Assembly (NCBI RefSeq): GCF_017313225.1
Contig: NZ_JAFLNE010000001.1
Span: forward strand, 248,001 to 312,000
Origin: Allomuricauda sp. CAU 1633
Lineage (GTDB): Bacteria; Bacteroidota; Bacteroidia; Flavobacteriales; Flavobacteriaceae
Direction: 5' to 3'
DNA length: 64,000 nt
The stretch's first letter is position 1, and each line of letters opens with the position of its first letter. The position numbers and the translations under genes are program-made. This document shows, one piece after another, positions 18,516-26,225 of the stretch. The notes under the pieces were generated by a model. The model ran no database searches. It was given only the letters and a program-made list of their open reading frames with translations, and was not told the DNA's origin.

Positions 18516-19562
18516 ATGCTAGAAGACAAGAATCCACAACGTACCTCTTTGGAAGAATTGGGAGAGTTTGGCCTGATTGAACACCTCACTCAAAACTTTG
18601 AACTGCACCAACCTTCCTCTAAAATGGGCATTGGTGATGATGCCGCCGTTTTGGATTTTGACAGCAAAAAAACCATTGTCTCTACTGACATGTTGGTGGA
18701 AGGGGTCCATTTTGACCTCAGCTATACCCCATTGAAACACTTGGGCTATAAATCGGTCATGGTGAACCTATCCGATATCTATGCCATGAACGCCATGGCG
18801 ACTCAGGTGACGGTTTCCATAGCGGTTTCCAACCGTTTTCCATTGGAAGCCTTGGAAGAATTTTATGCTGGAGTGGCCGCAGCCTGCAAACGTTACCATA
18901 TAGATTTGGTTGGGGGCGACACCACTTCTTCCAACAAAGGTATGCTCATTAGCGTAACGGCTTTGGGAATCGCCGATGAGGATGAAATCGTTTACCGCGA
19001 TGGCGCTAAAACCAACGATCTTTTAGTGGTAACCGGAGATTTGGGCGGTGCCTATTTGGGACTGCAGGTCTTGGAGCGTGAAAAAGAAGTCTTTAAGGTA
19101 AATCCAGAAAATCAACCTGATTTGGAACCCTACTCTTATATCGTGGAACGTCAACTAAAGCCCGAAGCCCGCAAGGATATTGTGGAACTCTTGAAAAAGT
19201 TGGAGGTAAAACCCACTTCCATGATAGACATCAGTGATGGGCTATCTTCAGAAATTCTACACTTGTGCAAGCGTAGTAATGTGGGTTGTAATTTGTTTGA
19301 GGATAAAATTCCATTAGACCCCACGGTCATTTCCACTTCCGAAGAATTTCAAATGGACAGCACCATGATCGCTTTGGGTGGGGGTGAGGACTACGAATTG
19401 TTGTTCACCATTGATCAAGCGGATTTCCCAAAAATCAAAGCCAATCCCAATTTGACTGTGATTGGTCACATGACGCAGAAAAGTGAGGGAGCGCATCTTA
19501 TTACCCGAGCCGAAACCAAGATACCCCTTACGGCCCAAGGTTGGAATTCCTTTAACGGATAA
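18516..19562 (+). CDS. thiL: Thiamine-phosphate kinase
   Basis: 348 aa. ThiL phosphorylates thiamine monophosphate to thiamine diphosphate with ATP. Motifs of the PurM/ThiL fold are all visible: GIGDDAAVLD (metal binding), STDMLVEGVHFDL, LVGGDTTSS, VTGDLGGAYLGL, MIDISDGLSSEILHL and ALGGGEDYELLFTI. ATG 18516 is only a few bases after a TACTTTTG sequence. No riboswitch-like structure was seen upstream. It stands alone. Confidence 0.96.
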   Translation: MLEDKNPQRTSLEELGEFGLIEHLTQNFELHQPSSKMGIGDDAAVLDFDSKKTIVSTDMLVEGVHFDLSYTPLKHLGYKSVMVNLSDIYAMNAMATQVTVSIAVSNRFPLEALEEFYAGVAAACKRYHIDLVGGDTTSSNKGMLISVTALGIADEDEIVYRDGAKTNDLLVVTGDLGGAYLGLQVLEREKEVFKVNPENQPDLEPYSYIVERQLKPEARKDIVELLKKLEVKPTSMIDISDGLSSEILHLCKRSNVGCNLFEDKIPLDPTVISTSEEFQMDSTMIALGGGEDYELLFTIDQADFPKIKANPNLTVIGHMTQKSEGAHLITRAETKIPLTAQGWNSFNG

Positions 19563-19565
19563 ACA

Positions 19566-19653
19566 CAAAAAATCCCGAAACTCAAGGGTATCCACTTCAT
19601 GGTCTTGGGGCACGCGACCTGTATAGCAGTAGGTACTTACTTAAGTTCGGGAT
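19566..19653 (-). ncRNA. Candidate structured RNA or 3'-UTR hairpin with U-tract
   Basis: Reading the minus strand, ATCCCGAACT at 19653-19644 pairs with AGTTTCGGGAT at 19582-19572 (one bulged A), closing an element of about 82 nt, followed by TTTTTT. Inside are smaller complementary pieces, for example GGTC/GACC and ACCT/AGGT. It lies 32 nt past the stop of the small zinc-ribbon gene and directly abuts the end of thiL. It may be an unusually long terminator, a 3' UTR element or a small RNA. Confidence 0.35.
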
Positions 19654-19684
19654 AAACCGTGAAACTTCGTAAAGGAGTAAAAGG

Positions 19685-19996
19685 TTACGCTACGCGCTGT
19701 ACCAATTTGGTCCTTCTTTTTCTGTACATGTCTTCCAATGTGTTGTTGATTTCCTGCATCTGGGGGGTCAATGCAGAAAGTTTACCACTAACATCTGTGG
19801 TAACTTCTTTTTGACAATGAATACACTTGTATTCCTTAATGTGCTGTGTTACTTTTTTGGAAACCGCATAATGGTGTCCAAATACGTTGCAGAAAAGAGA
19901 AGAGATTTTGTTGCCATGGTGGGTGGTAGAAGTTTTCATAAGCCGGTTGTGTTTGGGTAAGCATCCATGCGATTTGGGGATCGTTAAAAATGCCAT
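19685..19996 (-). CDS. Small CxxC zinc-ribbon-like protein
   Basis: 103 aa from ATG 19996, or 84 aa from the internal ATG at 19939 (MKTSTTHH). A conserved-looking core runs SLFCNVFGHHYAVSKK and then YKCIHCQKEV. The FC...GHHY and CIHC elements together could bind one zinc ion. The C-terminal third is a basic helix (MQEINNTLEDMYRKRRTK). It resembles small prophage or regulatory zinc-finger proteins, but no family can be named with confidence. The AT-rich leader favours the longer start. Its 3' flank holds the structured element at 19566-19653. Confidence 0.65.
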   Translation of the reverse strand: MAFLTIPKSHGCLPKHNRLMKTSTTHHGNKISSLFCNVFGHHYAVSKKVTQHIKEYKCIHCQKEVTTDVSGKLSALTPQMQEINNTLEDMYRKRRTKLVQRVA

Positions 19997-20203
19997 TTTG
20001 TGTAATTAGTAATTTTCAGTTATACGTTTAGTTTTAGGTAAATGGTTTTCTTTTTCAACGAATGTTGATAACTTTTTATTTTGCTCAGATTTCTCCGATT
20101 ACTTTTTTTCGATGAAATACACTATAATCGTCAAAAAGTCAGTTATTTTCGTTGAACTGCACTTTCGAAATATACTACATTGCCTGATAATTATCAACAC
20201 CTT

Positions 20204-21490
20204 ATGAACAAAAAAACGTTAACGATTACCACGTTTGCCCTTTTTTCCCTTTTTTTTGGTGCTGGCAACCTTATCCTTCCCCCTCTTTTGGGATTCAAAT
20301 CGGGTGACGCATGGTGGTTGGTCACGTTGGGGTTTTGTCTATCTGCCGTATTGATTCCTTTATTGGGTATTTTGGCACACGCACGCTTGCAGGGCACCTT
20401 GTTCGATTTTGCAAAAAAAGTGTCGCCAACCTTCAGTATTATCTATTGCTATATCATCTATGCCATTGCCGTTGCACTGCCTTCTCCGCGGACGGCGTCG
20501 GTAACTCATGAAATGGCCATTCAACCTATCTGGGACTCCTCCTCCCTATTGACCAGTCTTATCTACTTTGCGTTGGTCTTCTTATTTGCCATTAACCGAT
20601 CTAGGGTTTTGGATGTGGTGGGCAAGTTGCTCACACCAGGTATCCTGATTATTTTGCTGCTCATTGTGCTGACAGCCACGTTCACTTTGGATTTTGATTT
20701 TTCAGCTTCAACGATGCCCAATCCTTTTAGTGCCGGAATTTTGGAAGGGTACCAAACCTTTGATGCCATTGGTGCTGTGGTCGTAGGAGCGGTCATCATT
20801 ATTTCCGTCAATATAAAGGACAAGGCGGCCAGCTATGAGGCCAAAAAAAGTCTTATTCGAAAGGCTGGGTTTTTGGCTGGACTTGGATTGCTCCTTGTTT
20901 ATGCCGGACTTATTTTAACCGGGGCTTTATTCAGTGATGTTTTTGATGCCGATATTTCCCGAACCGCTCTTTTGAGTAGTATCAGCACCGAGACCTTGGG
21001 CAGCACGGCCACCTTATTTTTGAGTCTTCTGGTAAGTTTGGCGTGTTTTACCACCGCGGTGGGTATTGTTACGGGAACTTCAGATTTTATAAGAGGGCGG
21101 TTCAACGATTCCAGTTTGGCCTACAGGATTACCGCTTTAGTTGGATGTGTATTGGGGGTGCTTATTGGGCAGTTTAATGTAGGGTACATTATTGTGGTGG
21201 CCATCCCCGCACTCATGTTCATCTACCCCATTACCATTGTTTTGATTTTGTTGAACGTACTCCCTGAAAAATGGGCTTCGCAAACCGTCTTCCGTTGGGT
21301 GGTGGTGACCACCGTTGTATTTAGCATTCCTGAATTTCTTTTTTATGCTTTTGGACCGATGGATATTGGTTTCAATTCGGTTAGAAACATTTTGTGGTGG
21401 ATGCCCCTGAACGAACATCATTTGGGGTGGGTGTTGCCGGCTCTAGTGGCTTTTGTGGTTGGGAATACGGTGAAGAAAAGAGTGGAGTGA
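20204..21490 (+). CDS. brnQ: Branched-chain amino acid transporter BrnQ/LIVCS family
   Basis: 428 aa from ATG 20204; a TTG eight codons earlier is possible but less likely. Multipass inner-membrane protein with about 12 hydrophobic segments. The N-terminal FALFSLFFGAGNLILPP is the hallmark of the LIVCS family, which imports leucine, isoleucine and valine with a cation. TGALFSD, then SLACFTTAVGIVTG, are also typical. It stands alone, with no regulator adjacent. Confidence 0.93.
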   Translation: MNKKTLTITTFALFSLFFGAGNLILPPLLGFKSGDAWWLVTLGFCLSAVLIPLLGILAHARLQGTLFDFAKKVSPTFSIIYCYIIYAIAVALPSPRTASVTHEMAIQPIWDSSSLLTSLIYFALVFLFAINRSRVLDVVGKLLTPGILIILLLIVLTATFTLDFDFSASTMPNPFSAGILEGYQTFDAIGAVVVGAVIIISVNIKDKAASYEAKKSLIRKAGFLAGLGLLLVYAGLILTGALFSDVFDADISRTALLSSISTETLGSTATLFLSLLVSLACFTTAVGIVTGTSDFIRGRFNDSSLAYRITALVGCVLGVLIGQFNVGYIIVVAIPALMFIYPITIVLILLNVLPEKWASQTVFRWVVVTTVVFSIPEFLFYAFGPMDIGFNSVRNILWWMPLNEHHLGWVLPALVAFVVGNTVKKRVE

Positions 21491-21504
21491 TTGGGGGATT
21501 TCAC

Positions 21505-21632
21505 GTATCGGTTTGGCTATGGCTTGTGGCGATTTCGAAGAACTTTCCTGTCCACCGAAACCTAAGCTGGCTAAGGAGCGAAAACCTTGTTGGCAGTCGT
21601 TCACCCGCCATAAGCTATATGCTTTGTTGGCA
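21505..21632. repeat. attC-like long inverted-repeat element downstream of a single-gene unit
   Basis: GGCTTGTGGCG (21521-21531) pairs with CGCCATAAGCT (21606-21616) with two mismatches. TTGTTGGCA occurs twice (21587-21595 and 21624-21632), and an inner imperfect palindrome CCTAAGC-TG-GCTAAGG lies between. It directly follows the stop of the 21644-22132 gene on the minus strand. The layout resembles the 3' elements of gene cassettes. Confidence 0.5.
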
Positions 21633-21643
21633 TTTCGTTTTTT

Positions 21644-22132
21644 TTATTTCAATAGTTCTTCTTCTCTCATTATTTCAACAGCCTTTTCTGTTTCATTCTG
21701 TCCGTCAGTCAACGAGCCTGGAAGCATAATCAATCGTTTTTTGATTTTTCCATTCTCATCTTCAAATTGCACTTCAAATCTCGAACGAGTCAGACCTTTA
21801 ACAGCTTTTTTAAGTTTTACATCTTTAATTTTTTCTCGGTCGATAATTGGTGTCGCTGAATTATTTAGACTACTTACAATTCCGTAAATCAGATATAGTC
21901 CAACTAGTCCAAATAAAATTGGCTGTAAGGTCTGTCCGTTTTTATATGCTTCATAACCAAAATAGAACAGTCCAACTGTTATTGCTCCGTAAATTAGAAG
22001 GATTCTTGCAATGTTGTTTCCAACAGTCACTTTAGCCACATTTCCAATAACCCCGTCTCTTGTCAAGACAATTTTGTCAGGAAGGATGTGGCAAAATCCC
22101 CTCTTTGTTTTAAATGTCTTTACTGATTCCAT
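21644..22132 (-). CDS. Unknown two-TM protein in a cassette-like unit
   Basis: 162 aa from ATG 22132; an ATG eight codons upstream (22156) is possible. Not assigned to a family. Residues about 1-45 are beta-type (RGFCHILPDKIVLTRDG), two hydrophobic segments follow (ILLIYGAITVGLFYFGYEAY and PILFGLVGLYLIYGIV), then a charged beta-rich domain (REKIKDVKLKKAVKGLT, FEVQFEDENGKIKKRLIMLP) that resembles a PH-like fold. Inner membrane predicted. It is alone, more AT-rich than its neighbours, and has the inverted-repeat element at its 3' side, so it may have been acquired as a cassette. Confidence 0.7.
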   Translation of the reverse strand: MESVKTFKTKRGFCHILPDKIVLTRDGVIGNVAKVTVGNNIARILLIYGAITVGLFYFGYEAYKNGQTLQPILFGLVGLYLIYGIVSSLNNSATPIIDREKIKDVKLKKAVKGLTRSRFEVQFEDENGKIKKRLIMLPGSLTDGQNETEKAVEIMREEELLK

Positions 22133-22416
22133 TTCGTTTTTTCGAATGAAACACAACGTTCCAAGATATGATTCGTTTTTAAATGAATTATATCGACCGA
22201 TACCTGCCTGCCGGCAGGAGTGAAGTTAGGATTTTATGGCTTAAAAATCCATAGGGAATTGACGTGTTATAATGTATGAGTTACAAAAACGCCTTGTTAT
22301 TTGACCATACTATACAACTAAAATCCTCTGACCTAAAATGACATCAATTTTGATGTTCCAACAGATAAGCCTTCACCAACCCATGCCGTTCCCCTTTCTT
22401 TTGAATAGATATGAAG

Positions 22417-22752
22417 CTATTGTGCGAAAAAAGTTCGTGTCAATACAAGCACCAGACCAATCAAAAAAAGGGTGGTGAAAATAAGCTTGTTGTTCTTGGC
22501 CAACCAATTAGGAAGAAAGATGTCGAAATTATCCTTGTTGGAATCGGAGTACTTTCGGGCCAAGATGGTCAACGGACAGAACATTTTAAAAATCAAAAGC
22601 ACCACTCCTTCAAGAATCACCAATCCAATGCCCGCCCATGTGCAGGTGTTGATTTTGCCCGTAATCCCAGAATACAATACGTAAAAAATTATACCCACAA
22701 AGAATACCCAAATAAGGGTATGTAGAAGTTTTATCCAAAACAACCTATCCAT
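22417..22752 (-). CDS. Small three-TM membrane protein
   Basis: 111 aa. Three hydrophobic segments are predicted: residues about 8-28, 38-58 and 88-108. KMFCPLTILARKY after the second segment recalls the CPLT motif of DUF2784-type proteins, but the match is too weak to name. It starts 13 nt after the ketopantoate-reductase-like gene ends, in the same direction, so it is probably the last gene of the ArsR-headed operon. Function unknown. Confidence 0.7.
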   Translation of the reverse strand: MDRLFWIKLLHTLIWVFFVGIIFYVLYSGITGKINTCTWAGIGLVILEGVVLLIFKMFCPLTILARKYSDSNKDNFDIFLPNWLAKNNKLIFTTLFLIGLVLVLTRTFFAQ

Positions 22753-22765
22753 GGGCTCATCGGTT

Positions 22766-23692
22766 TTAAGACCTATTCTTACGATGCAATTCCGATTTCA
22801 ATTTTACCAATTCTCCCAGCAATCGGGTCTCTTTTACCTTGTTGGATAGGTTCATGGCGTGTGCCATACGATAAATCTCAAAATTGAGGGTGTCAATCTC
22901 CGTTTCCCTTTTGTTGTTGATGTCCTGAAGGGTGGAAATGAGTTGCCCATCAGACATTCTGCTGATCATTAAGACCTGGTCTTCCAATTCGGAGGTGCCC
23001 AAATCGATTCCCTTTTTATTGGCAATCAAAGCGCATTCGGCAACGACTCGCTGCGCAATGGCCAAGACTTCTTTGTTCCTATGGAAAATCCCATTGTCAA
23101 CTTCCAATAATGGGCAAATGGAATTGAACACGCAATTGGCAATGGCCTTTTTCCAGATGATACGTTGGATGTTTTTTTCGGCCATAAACCTAAAGTTGGG
23201 ACTGTCCAATGCATTAACAATTTTTCCCAATGTGGTTTTTGTTTGCTTAATGACTCCAATTGGGGAAGGAGCCACGGGTTTGTAGCTTATGGTGCTCGGC
23301 CCACTATTCTGACTGGTCATAAAAAGGACACAGCGGAAAACCTCTGGGAAATCCTTTTCCAGAAAAGGCTGTTCCACACCCAGTCCATTCTGGAGAAGCA
23401 CTAGAGGTGAATCTCCGATTTTTGATTCCAATTTCTCGGATAACACTTTATTCCCGAATGATTTGTTGGTCAACACCACTATACCTTCCAATTGGGAATG
23501 GGTGCCCAATGTGCTCACCGTGATTTCAGCGCGCAAGGTGGGACCATCCTTGAGTTCCACCGTGATTTTTTCTTTGTACGAAGTCCCGTCATCCAAATGA
23601 CCACGGATCAACTCCACTGCTTTGCCCTCTTGGTATAGGGATACAGCGAGTGCTTTCCCTACCGCTCCAGCCCCAATGATAAAAATTTTCAT
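22766..23692 (-). CDS. Ketopantoate reductase PanE/ApbA family protein
   Basis: 308 aa. N-terminal Rossmann motif IGAGAVG at residues about 6-12. The C-terminal ApbA domain has IIWKKAIANCVFNSICPLLE, with the lysine and asparagine expected for PanE catalysis. PanE reduces 2-dehydropantoate to pantoate with NADPH, but many ApbA-family proteins act on other 2-keto acids. Operon context with proline dehydrogenase and a PDT-like protein points to amino-acid or keto-acid metabolism, so panE is not asserted. 37 nt after the PDT-like gene. Confidence 0.85.
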   Translation of the reverse strand: MKIFIIGAGAVGKALAVSLYQEGKAVELIRGHLDDGTSYKEKITVELKDGPTLRAEITVSTLGTHSQLEGIVVLTNKSFGNKVLSEKLESKIGDSPLVLLQNGLGVEQPFLEKDFPEVFRCVLFMTSQNSGPSTISYKPVAPSPIGVIKQTKTTLGKIVNALDSPNFRFMAEKNIQRIIWKKAIANCVFNSICPLLEVDNGIFHRNKEVLAIAQRVVAECALIANKKGIDLGTSELEDQVLMISRMSDGQLISTLQDINNKRETEIDTLNFEIYRMAHAMNLSNKVKETRLLGELVKLKSELHRKNRS

Positions 23693-23729
23693 AGTACTAA
23701 AGGTACTTAGAATAAGGCTAATATGATTT

Positions 23730-24317
23730 TTATATTTTGCTTACCAATAGAAAAGTGGACTCATTATCTGTATGATCTTCCAATCCAGTTTCCACCACCT
23801 TTAAATCATATACTTCGGCCAAAAGTTCATTACTGACAACGGCTACATTCTTGGATAATTCACCAGCTCCCAACTTTTCCGCGACTCTTGCCGGGTCCGT
23901 TAGCTCCCCTTCCCCAACCTTGAGTTTTAAATGGGAATATTTTTTTGATAGATTTAGTCGGCATTGTTTCATGACCTGAGGATGTGTAATTATGGTATCA
24001 ACCTCTTCCATTTTTGCAGCCTTGCTGATCATTAACGCATGTGAAATCCTAATCTTATAGGTATCTAAAACAGTAAAGGTGTATTTGCCAATCTCGTTTA
24101 AACTTTCCCCATAGATTCCGCCTGTAGAATTGTACAGGGCAAACTGCCCTAGCTCAATTTTATTTTCATGGATTGCCTTTAACACATTAGCGGTGGTGTT
24201 CAGATATAAAATTTCATGTTGAGAAGTGTTTTTATCCTTTAAGTATGTGCGGACCGCAGTATCGTTAAAACTACCTCGCCCGCCCTGTATACCAATACGA
24301 ATCTTTCTTTCTGACAT
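23730..24317 (-). CDS. Prephenate dehydratase-like protein without ACT domain
   Basis: 195 aa. IGIQGGRGSFNDTAVRTYL fits the PDT N-terminal motif (GxxGSFxxxA), FALYNSTGGIYGESL fits the second, THPQVMKQCRLNL the third, and the end (DNESTFLLVSKI) fits the catalytic NxTRF region, although the arginine after threonine is absent. PDT makes phenylpyruvate from prephenate. This protein has no regulatory ACT domain (normal PheA is longer). Given the motif change and the context, the true substrate may differ. It lies between PRODH and the ApbA-like gene. Confidence 0.78.
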   Translation of the reverse strand: MSERKIRIGIQGGRGSFNDTAVRTYLKDKNTSQHEILYLNTTANVLKAIHENKIELGQFALYNSTGGIYGESLNEIGKYTFTVLDTYKIRISHALMISKAAKMEEVDTIITHPQVMKQCRLNLSKKYSHLKLKVGEGELTDPARVAEKLGAGELSKNVAVVSNELLAEVYDLKVVETGLEDHTDNESTFLLVSKI

Positions 24318-24344
24318 TGATTCTTGTTCTTTATGGGTTCACCA

Positions 24345-25286
24345 TCAAGCTAAAATATCATTCAATGCCCGGAACAGATACAGCGGATACTCCGCAATTC
24401 TATTGCATAAATAGAGGTACCATTCCTTACCATATACAAAGTATAATTTGGTTGGATAACCTTGCTCTTTTAAGCTCACTAATTGCTCTGTTTGGATGCC
24501 GTATAGACTTTCAAACTCGTAGCGGCTGTTGTCCGGGTTGTGCTGCTGAATCAATTTGATGGCTTCTTGCTGAATTTTGGAATGATGTGTGGCAATAGAG
24601 CATTTGTGATTTTGGGACAACAACTGATCCACATAATACAGGTATCTTTCATCCAATGCATCGCCTCTTGGAATGGAAAGGTGTTTTGGGGTTTCAAAAG
24701 CTCCTTTTACCATTCGAATTCTTCCATTTTCCTGGGTCAATTCTTTAAAATCATCCTGTGTTCTGTGCAAATAAGCCTGCAGGGTAATGGAAGCATTTTC
24801 ATAAGTTTGGGCCGTTGTTTTATAGATGTCGATGATGGCATCAGTTACTTCAACCCCTTCAGCACTAATGGTAACTTCAATATTGTTTTTTTGAGCCTGC
24901 CCCACAATGGATTTTATATTGTTCAAACATAACTCATGTGATACGGCCAAGCCGATATGGGAAAGGTCCAGGGAAACTGTAGAATTGAGCTTTTGATTTT
25001 TGATTTCATCCACTATCCGAAGGAATTCATGGGTCGCCTCGTTGGCTTCTTCCACCGTGAGCGTGTTTTCGCCCATATACTCAATGGAACATTTAAACCC
25101 ATTTCCGTTTTCAAGTTTCACTTTTTGAATGGTTTCATCAAGTGTTTCTCCTCCAATATAGCGGTCAGCCGCCTTTTTAAGGGTTTTATATAGTGTTTCA
25201 TTGGATAAGATATATTCCTTTGCTTCGTGGTTCAATGCCGCTTTTCGTAATGCAGTCGCACCCATGCGTAATAATTCTTGTTCCAT
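24345..25286 (-). CDS. Proline dehydrogenase (monofunctional)
   Basis: 313 aa, a compact monofunctional PRODH. It oxidises L-proline to delta-1-pyrroline-5-carboxylate with FAD. Barrel motifs: SLDLSHIGLAVS, ITLQAYLHRTQDD, RIRMVKGAFE (substrate region), SIATHHSKI, YEFESLYGIQTEQ, and YGKEWYLYLCNRIAEYP near the C-terminus, where substrate arginine(s) usually lie. 2 nt after the small membrane protein gene. No P5C dehydrogenase gene is present in the window. Confidence 0.88.
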   Translation of the reverse strand: MEQELLRMGATALRKAALNHEAKEYILSNETLYKTLKKAADRYIGGETLDETIQKVKLENGNGFKCSIEYMGENTLTVEEANEATHEFLRIVDEIKNQKLNSTVSLDLSHIGLAVSHELCLNNIKSIVGQAQKNNIEVTISAEGVEVTDAIIDIYKTTAQTYENASITLQAYLHRTQDDFKELTQENGRIRMVKGAFETPKHLSIPRGDALDERYLYYVDQLLSQNHKCSIATHHSKIQQEAIKLIQQHNPDNSRYEFESLYGIQTEQLVSLKEQGYPTKLYFVYGKEWYLYLCNRIAEYPLYLFRALNDILA

Positions 25287-25288
25287 CT

Positions 25289-25546
25289 CTAGATTGCTTT
25301 GTGTTTGTTTTTAAGGATTGCGGTAATATGGATAAGCCCAATTAAAAGCCAAACGATATTGACCGAACTGGACGGGTAGGCTCCATAATAAATGGTGTTT
25401 GTCATTAACAATAGGCTTCCCAAAATGTTTAGGAGTTGGTATAGTAAGGTTTGGGCACTGATTCGGTTTTTGCTATTTAACCAATAGGCCGAAACAAGCA
25501 TAATGGATCCTGCCCAACCCAATAGATCAATAATTAAATCTGTCAT
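25289..25546 (-). CDS. CBU_0592-type small membrane protein
   Basis: 85 aa with three hydrophobic segments (IIDLLGWAGSIMLVSAYWL; LLYQLLNILGSLLLMTNTIY; VNIVWLLIGLIHITAIL). The pattern LGWxGSxxLVSAYWLNSK is typical of the CBU_0592 family, a SemiSWEET-like fold of unknown substrate. First gene of the putative ArsR-controlled operon; a half-operator overlaps its start codon. A transport role for a proline-related metabolite is inference. Confidence 0.78.
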   Translation of the reverse strand: MTDLIIDLLGWAGSIMLVSAYWLNSKNRISAQTLLYQLLNILGSLLLMTNTIYYGAYPSSSVNIVWLLIGLIHITAILKNKHKAI

Positions 25547-25564
25547 ATTTAAATATATCGATTT
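25545..25564. promoter_or_regulatory. Candidate ArsR operator (one good half-site) over the operon start
   Basis: AATATATCGATTT matches the right half of the palindrome at 25911-25930, while the left half is degenerate (about 4 of 7 bases). It covers the start codon of the CBU_0592 gene, so binding could block initiation. Confidence 0.4.
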
Positions 25565-25588
25565 GTAGTTTCAAATGAATAAAAAAAG

Positions 25589-25891
25589 TTATAGGTCGTT
25601 CTTCAATGTGTTAATATAGTTGCGTATTTCATTTTCGTTTCGTCTGTAATAGGTCCATTTGCCATGTCTGGTGGCAATCAATAAATCCACCCGGTGCATC
25701 ATGGTCAAATAATGTGAAATAGTGGATTGCGACAAGCCTGTTTTATCTTGGATATGACAAACACATACCCCATCGCTAAAATCTGGGACATTTACCTGCG
25801 GCGGAAAGTTCTCCTCCGGTTTTTTGAGCCAGTTAAGAATATCTATTCGTACTTGGTTTGATAAAACTTTGTTTACTTCTAAAACATCCAT
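25589..25891 (-). CDS. ArsR/SmtB family transcriptional regulator
   Basis: 100 aa from ATG 25891; an ATG seven codons upstream would lengthen it. Winged helix-turn-helix with recognition region GLSQSTISHYLTMMHRVDLL and a wing ending in YYRRNENE. The helix before it reads GVCVCHIQDKTG, keeping the CVC pair that binds arsenite or cadmium in ArsR/CadC proteins (or forms persulfides in sulfur sensors). It precedes the PRODH operon by 42 nt, and a perfect palindrome lies just upstream, so it likely represses itself and the operon (inference). Confidence 0.9.
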   Translation of the reverse strand: MDVLEVNKVLSNQVRIDILNWLKKPEENFPPQVNVPDFSDGVCVCHIQDKTGLSQSTISHYLTMMHRVDLLIATRHGKWTYYRRNENEIRNYINTLKNDL

Positions 25892-25910
25892 GGTGCAAAT
25901 GTAATACAAC

Positions 25911-25930
25911 AAATCGAGATATATCGATTT
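25911..25930. promoter_or_regulatory. Palindromic operator upstream of the ArsR gene
   Basis: AAATCGA, six bases, TCGATTT: perfect 7-bp arms, centred about 30 nt upstream of the ATG at 25891. Size and position suit an ArsR-family dimer. A related half-site is at 25545-25564. Confidence 0.6.
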
Positions 25931-25967
25931 AATTTATTAAAAACTTTAAATTGAAATCTAACAAACG

Positions 25968-26138
25968 TTATTCCGAGCCGCGCTTCTTTTTATTGTAATA
26001 ATAAACGGCATAGGCAATACCTGCCAAAACCACAAAAGGGAGGTAGCTGCCAATAACCACCCCAATTTCATAGGCGCTGTCTGGGGCTTCTTCCATCTTC
26101 TTTTGGATGTCCGTTTGTTGAAGGATTGCGAAAAGCAT
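25968..26138 (-). CDS. Small single-TM protein
   Basis: 56 aa, too short for usual gene finders but convincing. The charged N-terminal half (ILQQTDIQKKMEEAPDSAYE) is followed by a hydrophobic helix, residues about 25-46 (IGVVIGSYLPFVVLAGIAYA), and a basic tail (YYYNKKKRGSE). It lies 87 nt after the NTF2-like gene in the same direction and codon use resembles its neighbours. No family recognised. Topology (positive-inside) predicts a cytoplasmic C-terminus. Confidence 0.65.
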   Translation of the reverse strand: MLFAILQQTDIQKKMEEAPDSAYEIGVVIGSYLPFVVLAGIAYAVYYYNKKKRGSE

Positions 26139-26225
26139 GCTCAAAGGTACAATTTAAACGATTGAAGCGGTCCAGACATCCATCCAAACCGCTCCAATAA
26201 CTAACACCAAATTCAAAATCAGAAT

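Noticed and set aside
19314..19613. Minus-strand frame of 99 codons over the end of thiL
   Set aside because: It is antisense to thiL, where ThiL motifs are certain, and it crosses the structured element.
20180..20203. TTG start extending BrnQ by eight residues
   Set aside because: MPDNYQHL is not like family starts; the ATG at 20204 directly precedes the conserved first segment.
21505..21632. Class 1-type integron attC site
   Set aside because: No integron integrase and no exact core-site consensus; reported only as attC-like.
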